Position numbers and translations under genes: made by a program. Source: an uncultured Bifidobacterium sp. (GTDB taxonomy: Bacteria > Actinomycetota > Actinomycetes > Actinomycetales > Bifidobacteriaceae). From it: a DNA stretch of 7,296 nucleotides. Where the stretch lies: assembly GCA_937876495.1 (NCBI GenBank), contig CALEGL010000103.1, positions 1-7,296 of the forward strand, given 5' to 3'. Positions 1 through 5,856 of this stretch are shown in pieces (the first letter of the stretch is position 1; each line of letters starts with the position of its first letter). The notes beneath the pieces are model-generated. The model saw nothing but the letters and a program-made list of their open reading frames with translations, made no database searches and had not been told where the DNA came from.

Positions 1-1701
1 GCGTTCGGAGGCGCAGGCGCGACGGCCGCCCCTGCGACGCGGGTGGCGGGCGGATTCCGCCAGCCGGGCGCCGCATGCCCCCCGCCGGGCCGCCAGGCCA
101 TGCTCGAGGGCGTCATGGCCGCCAATCCGAAGCTCACCCAGGCCGTGCGCGGGGCCTCCCGCCGGGCTGCCGAGAAGGCGGCGAAGGCCGGGAACGCCGG
201 GGAGGACGCCAGAGATCGGATGTCTCCGGACCGGAAGCCGTCGGCGGCAACGGCGAAGAAGGCGGCGAAGGCCGCCGGGGGCGGCGGGAAGTCCCGCACC
301 ACGGCGACGTTGTCCGCCTACGCGCGCAAGACCCCCTTCACCAGGTCGATGAAAAGGGACTACACCATCGTCGGTCCGCAGATGAGCCCCATCCACATGT
401 CCCTCATCGAGGCCGTCATCCGCTCCGGAGGGTACAAGTTCGACATCCTGCGCACGGCCTCGCGGGAGGACGTCGAGCTCGGGCTCAAATACGTCAACAA
501 CGACGCCTGCTATCCGGCGATCATGGTCGTCGGCCAGCTCGTCGACGCCATCGTGCAGGGGAAGTACGACCCCGACCACGTCGCCCTCGCCATCACGCAG
601 ACCGGCGGCATGTGCCGTGCCACGAACTACTTCGGACTCATCCGCAAGGCCCTCATCGACGCCGGATACCCGCAGGTGCCCGTCATCGCCCTGAGCACCC
701 AGGGCATCGAGGACAATCCCGGCTTCACCGCCACGCCTGCCATGCTGCACCGGGCGGCGAAGGCGCTGATCATCGGCGACCTGCTGCTCAAATGCCTGAT
801 GCGCACGCGGCCCTACGAGGCGAAGCCCGGCAGCGCGAACGAGCTGTACCGCATGTGGGACACGATCGTCCGCGAGACGATCATGCACCACGGGCGTTCC
901 GAGACGGCGAAGAGGAGGATCGGCCGTTCCTGGCTGCCCTATCCGACGCTGCTCAGACAGATCGTCCGCAGCTTCGACGCCCTCGAGCTGCGCGACATCC
1001 CGCGCAAGCCGCGCGTCGGCGTGGTCGGCGAGATCCTCGTCAAATACCATCCGGACGCCAACAACCATCTCGTCGACGTCATCGAATCGCAGGACTGCGA
1101 AGCCGTCGTGCCCGGGATGATGGAGTTCATGACCACCCGGCCGTACATCTCCGACTGGAACGAGCGCAACCTGGGAACGGGCGGCAATGGTGCGCTGTAT
1201 GCCGCCATGCGCTGGGGACTCGACCGCTACCTCAATCCGGTCAGGCGGGCCATCGACCTCGCCCACGGCAAGTTCAGCCAGGACATGCCGATGCCGGAGC
1301 TCGTGCGCAAGGCGCAGGAGGTCACGTCCATCGGCGTGCAGGCCGGCGAGGGGTGGCTGCTGACCGCGGAGATCCTCGAACTCGTCGAGTCCGGATGCCC
1401 CAACGTCGTCTGCGCCCAGCCCTTCGCCTGCCTGCCGAACCACGTGACGGGCCGGGGCATGTTCGGCAAGATCCGGCGCCTGCATCCGGAGGCCAACATC
1501 GTCTCCATCGATTACGACCCCGGCGCCTCCCAGGCCAACCAGCTCAACCGCATCAAGCTCATGATCTCGGCGGCGAAGAAGGCGGCGAACGCGAAGGCCG
1601 AGGCCGGATCCGAGGCGGTGGATCGCGGTCGGGGGCCGCAGGATGCGCATGACGGGACCAGGGCGGCATCGCCTGCGAAGGAGGACGCCCTCGCCGTCTG
1701 A
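1..1701 (+). CDS. 2-hydroxyacyl-CoA dehydratase activase-related protein, C-terminal part (5'-truncated by window edge)
   Basis: The frame is open from base 1, so the true start lies upstream; the GTG at 43 is only an internal codon. The visible 566 residues begin with a low-complexity Ala/Lys/Gly/Arg linker (about residues 15-105, window numbering). A compact domain starts near YTIVGPQMSPIH and ends about residue 525. Motifs recognisable from the large activase/dehydratase fusion family (BcrAD/BadFG-type ATPase plus DUF2229 plus dehydratase-like region) are NNDACYP (Cys170), TGGMCRATNYFG (Cys205), VGEILVKYHPDANNH, and a C-terminal CPNVVCAQPFACLPNH with Cys466, Cys471 and Cys477. In the family the ASKHA ATPase part is N-terminal and would lie outside the window. 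Characterised relatives use ATP to drive single-electron transfer through Fe-S clusters for 2-hydroxyacyl-CoA dehydration; the role of this long form is not established. The cysteines as cluster ligands are an inference. The tail after residue 525 is again Ala/Lys/Glu-rich. Family assignment is firm, exact reaction unknown. Confidence 0.88.
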   Translation, partial: AFGGAGATAAPATRVAGGFRQPGAACPPPGRQAMLEGVMAANPKLTQAVRGASRRAAEKAAKAGNAGEDARDRMSPDRKPSAATAKKAAKAAGGGGKSRTTATLSAYARKTPFTRSMKRDYTIVGPQMSPIHMSLIEAVIRSGGYKFDILRTASREDVELGLKYVNNDACYPAIMVVGQLVDAIVQGKYDPDHVALAITQTGGMCRATNYFGLIRKALIDAGYPQVPVIALSTQGIEDNPGFTATPAMLHRAAKALIIGDLLLKCLMRTRPYEAKPGSANELYRMWDTIVRETIMHHGRSETAKRRIGRSWLPYPTLLRQIVRSFDALELRDIPRKPRVGVVGEILVKYHPDANNHLVDVIESQDCEAVVPGMMEFMTTRPYISDWNERNLGTGGNGALYAAMRWGLDRYLNPVRRAIDLAHGKFSQDMPMPELVRKAQEVTSIGVQAGEGWLLTAEILELVESGCPNVVCAQPFACLPNHVTGRGMFGKIRRLHPEANIVSIDYDPGASQANQLNRIKLMISAAKKAANAKAEAGSEAVDRGRGPQDAHDGTRAASPAKEDALAV

Positions 1702-1723
1702 CGCGACCATCGTCGACGACTTC

Positions 1724-1747
1724 GGAGCGCCGGCCCGTCCGGGCTCC
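1724..1747 (+). terminator. hairpin downstream of the activase-like gene
   Basis: GGAGC (1724-1728) pairs with GCTCC (1743-1747), and inside it CCGG (1730-1733) pairs with CCGG (1739-1742). This gives a nine-pair stem with one bulged G and a five-base loop. It begins 22 bases after the stop codon. There is no T-tract, so intrinsic termination is not proven; it may act with the next hairpin. Confidence 0.4.
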
Positions 1748-1748
1748 C

Positions 1749-1768
1749 GAGGCCTGATGGCAGGCCTC
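1749..1768 (+). terminator. perfect 8-bp hairpin, probable terminator
   Basis: GAGGCCTG (1749-1756) and CAGGCCTC (1761-1768) are exact reverse complements around an ATGG loop. The hairpin sits between the activase-like stop and the promoter region of the next gene. It is followed by GC-rich sequence rather than a run of T, a form often seen at the ends of high-GC actinobacterial transcripts. Confidence 0.5.
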
Positions 1769-1802
1769 CGGCGGCGTTCGCCTTCCCTGCGCACGCCGCG
1801 GT

Positions 1803-1808
1803 TATGAT
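1803..1808 (+). promoter_or_regulatory. possible -10 box for the glutamate-cysteine ligase gene
   Basis: TATGAT matches the sigma-70-type -10 consensus at five of six positions and stands out in a GC-rich intergenic stretch. It would place the transcript start near 1815, about 60 bases before the ATG. No convincing -35 box is seen at the usual distance, so the call is tentative. Confidence 0.35.
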
Positions 1809-1863
1809 GGGCCATCGGCATTCCGTATGACGGATGTGGCGCGGCATCACCGGTTCCTCGCCT

Positions 1864-1867
1864 AGGA
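1864..1867 (+). promoter_or_regulatory. ribosome binding site of the glutamate-cysteine ligase gene
   Basis: AGGA lies seven bases before the ATG at 1875. The competing ATG at 1867 is out of frame and overlaps this site, so the site supports 1875 as the start. Confidence 0.55.
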
Positions 1868-1874
1868 TGGGCGC

Positions 1875-3143
1875 ATGGTCACGCCACGCATCAGCTACGC
1901 TCACCTCGGCGCCACGGTCAACCCCCGCCACCTGCACAGCCTGCTCGCGTTCTTCGAATCAGGCGCCAAGTCCGCACCCGGCGGCTTCGGCGTGGAGATC
2001 GAGCATCTTCCGGTGCGCAACGGCACCGACGAGGCCGTGGACTACTACGAGGCGAACGGGGTCGAGACGCTGCTCGGCAGGCTCCGCCCCTACTACGACC
2101 CCGCCCGGGAGTACTGGGAGAACGGACGTCTCGTCGGCCTCGCCCGGGACGGCATATCCATCTCGCTGGAGCCCGGCGCGCAGGTTGAATGCTCGATCGG
2201 CGTGCTGCGGAAGCCTGCCGACCTGGTACCGATTTATCAGGCCTTCCGCGCGGAGACGGACCCCATCCTCGACGAACTGGGATTCCGGCTCGTCTCCTAC
2301 GGCTATCAGCCGAGAACGGGATTCGCCGACGTCCCCGTCAATCCGAAGAGCCGCTACGCGGCGATGACCGACTATCTGGGCCGGGTCGGTCAGTACGGGC
2401 TGTGCATGATGCGCTGCTCGGCATCCACCCAGGTGAGCATCGACTACCGCGACGAGGCCGACGCCATCGCCAAGCTGCGTGTGGGGACGGCCGTGGGGCC
2501 CATCCTCGCCTGGTTCTTCCGCAACACCCCGTACTTCGAGGGGGAGGAGAACCCCTATCCGCTGCTGCGCCAGCGCATGTGGGACGCGCTCGACTTCCAG
2601 CGCACCAACGTCATCCCGGGACTGTACGACCCGCGCTTCGGCTGGGAGGACTACGCCGTGGACGTGCTGTCCACTCCGCTGATGTTCGCCGACCTCACCC
2701 ATACGCCCGAGGCCGCCGGCCTGCCGGACGCCGAGAAGCACAGGGCCGCCTTCCGTGAGAACGCGGGCGAGATCTATCCCGACCGCGAGCTCAACCCCTA
2801 CGAGATCAACCACGTCATCTCCACGCATTTCAACGACGCGAGGCTCAAGAACTTCATCGAGCTGCGCCACTGGGACTCCCTGCCGCTGCCGCGCGCCGAG
2901 CGACTCACGCAGATCGTGGGATCCCTCTTCTACGACCCGCGCAATTTCTCGCGTCTGACCTCCTACTTCGACGGGCTCGACGAGCTGGACGTCTACGAGG
3001 CCAAGGCCAATCTCCAGGCCTTCGGGGAGGACGCGACGCCGTACGGCCAGTCGTTGGGCTTCTGGAAGGAGTTCCTCGGCCTGGAGGGGCTGCTCGAGGA
3101 CGTTCCGGGAGACCCGGCGCATCCGGACGTGTTCCAGAGGTAG
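1875..3143 (+). CDS. gshA: glutamate-cysteine ligase, GCS2 / plant-proteobacterial type
   Basis: This 422-residue cytoplasmic enzyme should condense L-glutamate and L-cysteine with ATP to give gamma-glutamylcysteine (EC 6.3.2.2). Family hallmarks are the glutamate/metal-binding strand FGVEIEH (residues 38-44), SLEPGAQVECS (97-107, corresponding to the LEPGGQxE motif), MMRCSASTQVSIDY (178-191) and RLKNFIELRHWDS (323-335). Length and motif order fit the plant/alpha-proteobacterial type rather than the enterobacterial GshA type. Cys106, Cys177 and Cys181 lie in or near the active-site motifs. There is no signal peptide or membrane segment. The gene has its own ribosome site and is bounded by hairpins on both sides, so it is probably monocistronic. 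No glutathione synthetase gene is in view. Alternatives within the same superfamily are a carboxylate-amine ligase or EgtA-like enzyme using another amine. The family is secure, the substrate is inferred, and the symbol is by family only. Confidence 0.85.
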   Translation: MVTPRISYAHLGATVNPRHLHSLLAFFESGAKSAPGGFGVEIEHLPVRNGTDEAVDYYEANGVETLLGRLRPYYDPAREYWENGRLVGLARDGISISLEPGAQVECSIGVLRKPADLVPIYQAFRAETDPILDELGFRLVSYGYQPRTGFADVPVNPKSRYAAMTDYLGRVGQYGLCMMRCSASTQVSIDYRDEADAIAKLRVGTAVGPILAWFFRNTPYFEGEENPYPLLRQRMWDALDFQRTNVIPGLYDPRFGWEDYAVDVLSTPLMFADLTHTPEAAGLPDAEKHRAAFRENAGEIYPDRELNPYEINHVISTHFNDARLKNFIELRHWDSLPLPRAERLTQIVGSLFYDPRNFSRLTSYFDGLDELDVYEAKANLQAFGEDATPYGQSLGFWKEFLGLEGLLEDVPGDPAHPDVFQR

Positions 3144-3147
3144 CCGT

Positions 3148-3177
3148 TCCGGAGGTCGGCGGCCGACGTGCTCCGGA
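3148..3177 (+). terminator. strong hairpin terminator after the glutamate-cysteine ligase gene
   Basis: TCCGGAG (3148-3154) pairs with CTCCGGA (3171-3177), and inside it GTCGG (3155-3159) pairs with CCGAC (3163-3167). That makes twelve base pairs with a three-base loop and a three-base bulge (3168-3170). It starts five bases after the TAG stop. No T-tract follows. Position and stability suggest a terminator separating this gene from the efflux operon. Confidence 0.6.
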
Positions 3178-3231
3178 GCGCGGCCAGCCGTTCCCTCGTC
3201 TCCGGGGCCGGGCTTTCTGGGATTACGCTGA

Positions 3232-3259
3232 TTGTTGCATATGCGGCATGTTGTATATG
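3232..3259 (+). promoter_or_regulatory. possible promoter of the marR-ABC operon
   Basis: TTGTTG (3232-3237) and TATATG (3254-3259) are separated by 16 bases and match the -35 and -10 consensus at three and four of six positions. Initiation would fall near 3266, only a few bases before the ATG at 3272. Both boxes overlap the paired palindromes, the arrangement expected for repression by the encoded regulator. It is weak as a promoter match alone and gains support from the overlap. Confidence 0.4.
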
Positions 3260-3267
3260 CCGCATAT
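3239..3267 (+). promoter_or_regulatory. tandem palindromic operator for the MarR regulator
   Basis: ATATGCGGCAT (3239-3249) and ATGCCGCATAT (3257-3267) are perfect 11-bp inverted arms around a 7-base spacer. Each half also contains its own dyad: 3255-3267 is a perfect 13-base palindrome ATATGC-C-GCATAT, and 3239-3251 is the same motif with one mismatched pair. Their centres (3245 and 3261) are 16 bases apart. A 16-base direct repeat (3233-3248 and 3249-3264, 14 identical) covers both. AT-rich dyads of this size next to a marR gene are typical MarR-family operators. Binding by this protein is inferred. Confidence 0.75.
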
Positions 3268-3271
3268 TACG

Positions 3272-3802
3272 ATGACGGCCGTGGACAGGCATAGCATCGG
3301 CATCGACATCACCGGCCTGAGCCGTCGCATCCGACGCTATCTGGGCGCCACCATGCCCGCCGAGGCGCGCATCGCCACTGGCGGCAACGCGCATATCATC
3401 ATGTTCCTCGCGCATCATCGCGGCCAGGTCATCGTGCAGAGGGACGTCGAAAAACGCTTCTGCATCACGCGCTCCACCGCATCGCGGGTTCTGGCCCTGA
3501 TGGAGCGCAAGGGACTCATTGTTCGTGAACCGGTTCCCGGGGATGCGCGCATGAAGCGCATCGTCCTCACCGATAGGGCGGATTCCATCGTCGAGAGTCT
3601 CGTCGCCAACGCCGCGCGCATGGACGAGGAGCTCTTCGCCGGGTTCGCGCCCGAGGAGCGCGAGCGACTCGTCGGGTACATCGGGCGGCTGATGGCGAAC
3701 ATCGACGCGGCGAAGGCGAGGCGGGCCCGTCCCGATGACGCGGACCGCATCGGTGCCGCAGCCGCGGACGGAGCCGCGTCGACGCCGGGGGAACCCGCGT
3801 GA
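3272..3802 (+). CDS. MarR-family winged-helix transcriptional regulator
   Basis: With the start at 3272 this is a 176-residue regulator, expected to bind DNA as a dimer and to release it when a small molecule binds. The winged-helix domain spans roughly residues 38-101. The recognition helix is in TRSTASRVLALMERKGLI (66-83), followed by the wing REPVPGDARMKRIVLT (85-100), which carries the GDxR-type signature of the family. Helices before residue 38 and from about 104 to 143 would form the dimer interface, and the last 30 residues are a disordered Ala/Asp-rich tail. No Shine-Dalgarno site precedes any candidate start (in-frame ATG at 3248, 3257, 3272). I chose 3272 because 3248 and 3257 fall inside the operator and upstream of the likely transcript start. 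It most likely represses itself and the two downstream ABC genes; an activator role cannot be excluded. Confidence 0.88.
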   Translation: MTAVDRHSIGIDITGLSRRIRRYLGATMPAEARIATGGNAHIIMFLAHHRGQVIVQRDVEKRFCITRSTASRVLALMERKGLIVREPVPGDARMKRIVLTDRADSIVESLVANAARMDEELFAGFAPEERERLVGYIGRLMANIDAAKARRARPDDADRIGAAAADGAASTPGEPA

Positions 3803-3880
3803 TCGCTCGGAGCCTCGAGGCGCGGGAGGCCGGGGGGAGCGTGGAATCCGCGGGAACGCCGAACGCGACGTGAGCGCGAC

Positions 3881-3925
3881 ATGCCAGGAGAACGAGGAAT
3901 GGGAACGAAGGAGAGGGACGAGTGA
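3881..3925 (+). CDS. possible leader mini-ORF coupled to the first ABC gene
   Basis: An ATG at 3881 opens a 14-codon frame (MPGERGMGTKERDE). A second in-frame ATG at 3899 has AGGAG eight bases upstream (3886-3890) and would give the 8-residue version. Both end at the TGA at 3923-3925, which overlaps the GTG start of the transporter as GTGA. The ribosome site of the transporter lies inside this frame. Translation is unproven; the arrangement is typical of translational coupling. It may equally be chance. Confidence 0.3.
   Translation: MPGERGMGTKERDE
3908..3913 (+). promoter_or_regulatory. strong ribosome binding site deciding the GTG start of the first ABC gene
   Basis: AAGGAG lies eight bases before the GTG at 3922. 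In the same frame there is a stop at 3871 and no ATG, GTG or TTG between it and 3922, so this GTG is the earliest possible start. Confidence 0.8.
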
Positions 3926-5856
3926 GCACAGCCGTGGAGGAGTCCGCACAGGACCGTCGTGACGCGCCGGCGAAGCCGACGCATGTGATACGCACGCTGC
4001 TGAAAAGCCTCAGGGAATACCGCACGCCCACGCTGCTGGCGCCCGGCTTCGTGTTCGTCGAGGGCGTGCTGGAGATCGTCATTCCCACGCTGATGGCCGC
4101 GCTTATCGACCAGGGGGTCACGGCGCGCTCGATGCCCGCCATCTGGCGCTTCGGGCTCATCCTCATCGCCTGTTCGATGGCCTCGCTGGTCTGCGGATTC
4201 CTCTCCGGCCGCTTCGCCGCCGTGGCGTCCTCGGGCTTTGCGAAGAACCTGCGCCACGACCTGTTCGCCAAGGTGCAGTCCTTCAGCTTCACCAACATCG
4301 ACCGCTTCACCACCGGCTCGATCATCACCCGCCTGACGACCGACGTGACGAATCTGCAGAACGCCTTCCAGATGCTCGTGCGTCTCGGAGTTCGCGCCCC
4401 CGTCATGGTCATCGTCTCGTGGATCTTCACCTACCGAATCAGCCCCAGCATCGCCTTCGTGTTCCTCGCGACGGTCCCCGTGCTCGGCGCTGGCCTGCTG
4501 GCCGTGGTGTTCCTCGTCCATCCGGTGTTCGTGCGCGTCTTCCGCACCTACGACCGGCTCAACAACGTCGTCGACGAGAACATCCAGGGCGTGCGGGTCG
4601 TCAAGTCCTACAACCGCGAGGACCATGAGGTCTCCAAGTTCGGCGGCATCTCGAAGCGCATCTATGACGACTTCGTCAGGGCCGAGCGGATCCTCAGCGT
4701 CAATATGCCGCTGCTGCAGCTGTGCCTGTACGTGACGATGATCCTCATCGCGTGGATCGGCGCGCGCCAGATCGTCGCATCCGGCAACAGCGCGGCGCTG
4801 GGCCTCACCACCGGCGACCTGACGGCCCTCGTCACCTACGCCATGCAGATCCTCATGTCGATGATGATGCTCTCCATGGTCGTCGTCATGGTCATCATCT
4901 CGCAGGCCTCCGCCGAGCGCGCCTGCCAGGTGCTGCAGGAGCGCAGCACCGTGCGCGACCCCGAGCGGCCCGTCACCGAGGTGGCCGACGGCTCCATCGA
5001 CTTCGGCCACGTGGAGTTCCGTTATTCCGGCGGCTCCGAGAAGCCGGTGCTCGACGACATCGACCTGCATATCGCCTCCGGCCAGACGATCGGCATCGTC
5101 GGGGGGACGGGCTCCTCGAAGTCCAGCCTCGTCCAGCTCATCCCACGGCTGTACGACGTGACCGCCGGAACGCTGAAGGTGGGCGGCCGCGACGTGCGCG
5201 ACTACGACCTCGAGGCGCTGCGCGACCAGGTGGCGATGGTGCTGCAGAAGAACGTGCTGTTCTCCGGCACGATCGCCGACAACCTGCGCTGGGGCAACCC
5301 GCGGGCCACGGCCGACCAGATTCGACGCGCCTGCGAGATCGCCCAGGCCGACGGCTTCGTGAACGAGTTCCCCGACGGCTACGACACGATGATCGAGCAG
5401 GGCGGCACCAACGTCTCCGGCGGCCAGAGGCAGAGGCTGTGCATCGCCCGGGCGCTGCTCAAGCGACCGAAGATCCTCATCCTCGACGACTCCACCAGCG
5501 CCGTGGACACCAAAACCGACAGGCTCATCCGCGAGGGGCTTCATCGGGAGACGCCCGAGACGACGACCATCATCATCGCCCAGCGCGTGGCCTCCGTGCA
5601 GGACGCCGACCGCATCGTCGTGCTGCATGACGGGCGCATCCTCGATCAGGGCACGCACGACGAGCTGCTCGGGACCTGCGAGGAGTATCGGTCCATCTAC
5701 GAGTCGCAGACGCGCAGTTCGGGATCCGGCATCGACGCGCCAGGAGATATCGGGAAGGGCGTCGGTCCCGAGGCCGGACTCGCGTCCGACGCGAACGCCG
5801 GGGCCGACGTGAATGCCGCGGCCGTTACGAACGAGGGAGGCGATCTGCATGACTGA
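3922..5856 (+). CDS. ABC exporter half-transporter (TMD-NBD fusion), degenerate ATP-site subunit
   Basis: A 644-residue type IV ABC exporter half: six membrane segments (about residues 36-60, 76-95, 157-171, 176-199, 263-284, 300-327) followed by one nucleotide-binding domain (about 358-590). The Walker A is GGTGSSKSS (394-402), with Ser399 in place of the usual third Gly. The Q-loop is Gln442 and the signature is VSGGQ (498-502). The Walker B is LILDDSTSAVD, with Asp523 where the catalytic Glu is expected. The switch residue is Gln554 instead of His. Asp-for-Glu together with Gln-for-His is the pattern of the degenerate subunit of heterodimeric exporters such as TM287/288, so it should pair with the downstream gene. 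Membrane efflux of drugs, bile salts or lipids is the usual role; the substrate is not readable. Residues after about 595 form a Gly/Ala/Asp-rich tail. It lies 119 bases after the MarR gene with no clear terminator between, so it is probably co-transcribed. Confidence 0.92.
   Translation: MSTAVEESAQDRRDAPAKPTHVIRTLLKSLREYRTPTLLAPGFVFVEGVLEIVIPTLMAALIDQGVTARSMPAIWRFGLILIACSMASLVCGFLSGRFAAVASSGFAKNLRHDLFAKVQSFSFTNIDRFTTGSIITRLTTDVTNLQNAFQMLVRLGVRAPVMVIVSWIFTYRISPSIAFVFLATVPVLGAGLLAVVFLVHPVFVRVFRTYDRLNNVVDENIQGVRVVKSYNREDHEVSKFGGISKRIYDDFVRAERILSVNMPLLQLCLYVTMILIAWIGARQIVASGNSAALGLTTGDLTALVTYAMQILMSMMMLSMVVVMVIISQASAERACQVLQERSTVRDPERPVTEVADGSIDFGHVEFRYSGGSEKPVLDDIDLHIASGQTIGIVGGTGSSKSSLVQLIPRLYDVTAGTLKVGGRDVRDYDLEALRDQVAMVLQKNVLFSGTIADNLRWGNPRATADQIRRACEIAQADGFVNEFPDGYDTMIEQGGTNVSGGQRQRLCIARALLKRPKILILDDSTSAVDTKTDRLIREGLHRETPETTTIIIAQRVASVQDADRIVVLHDGRILDQGTHDELLGTCEEYRSIYESQTRSSGSGIDAPGDIGKGVGPEAGLASDANAGADVNAAAVTNEGGDLHD
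5803..5822 (+). repeat. direct repeat copy 1, in the tail of the first ABC gene
   Basis: This 20-base segment recurs at 5969-5988 with a single mismatch. In the frame of the first transporter it encodes ADVNAAA; the second copy is read in the next gene's frame as ADVNTAA. Confidence 0.6.
5833..5840 (+). promoter_or_regulatory. ribosome binding site of the second ABC gene
   Basis: GAGGGAGG lies eight bases before the ATG at 5849, inside the last codons of the upstream gene. It supports 5849 over internal starts such as 6023. Confidence 0.8.

Noticed and set aside
43..45. GTG at 43 as the start of the activase-like gene
   Set aside because: The frame is open to base 1, there is no ribosome site, and the family is far longer at the N-terminus, so this is an internal codon.
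75..1652. 525-codon plus-strand frame overlapping the activase-like gene
   Set aside because: Arg/Pro/His/Gly-rich product without recognisable motifs, in a shifted frame of a gene with well-conserved motifs.
1822..1834. TCCGT-ATG-ACGGA small hairpin upstream of the ligase gene as an operator
   Set aside because: A five-pair stem is expected by chance in this composition, and nothing else supports regulation there.
1959..3122. 387-codon minus-strand frame opposite the glutamate-cysteine ligase gene
   Set aside because: It mirrors the codon bias of the sense gene and has no family signature.
3812..3821. GCCTCGAGGC palindrome as a terminator between the regulator and exporter genes
   Set aside because: Only a 10-base self-complementary word with no loop or T-tract; too weak to break the operon.
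3735..3962. 75-codon plus-strand frame bridging the regulator and first transporter
   Set aside because: It overlaps both genes, has no ribosome site, and its Arg/Gly-rich product looks like translated GC-rich spacer.
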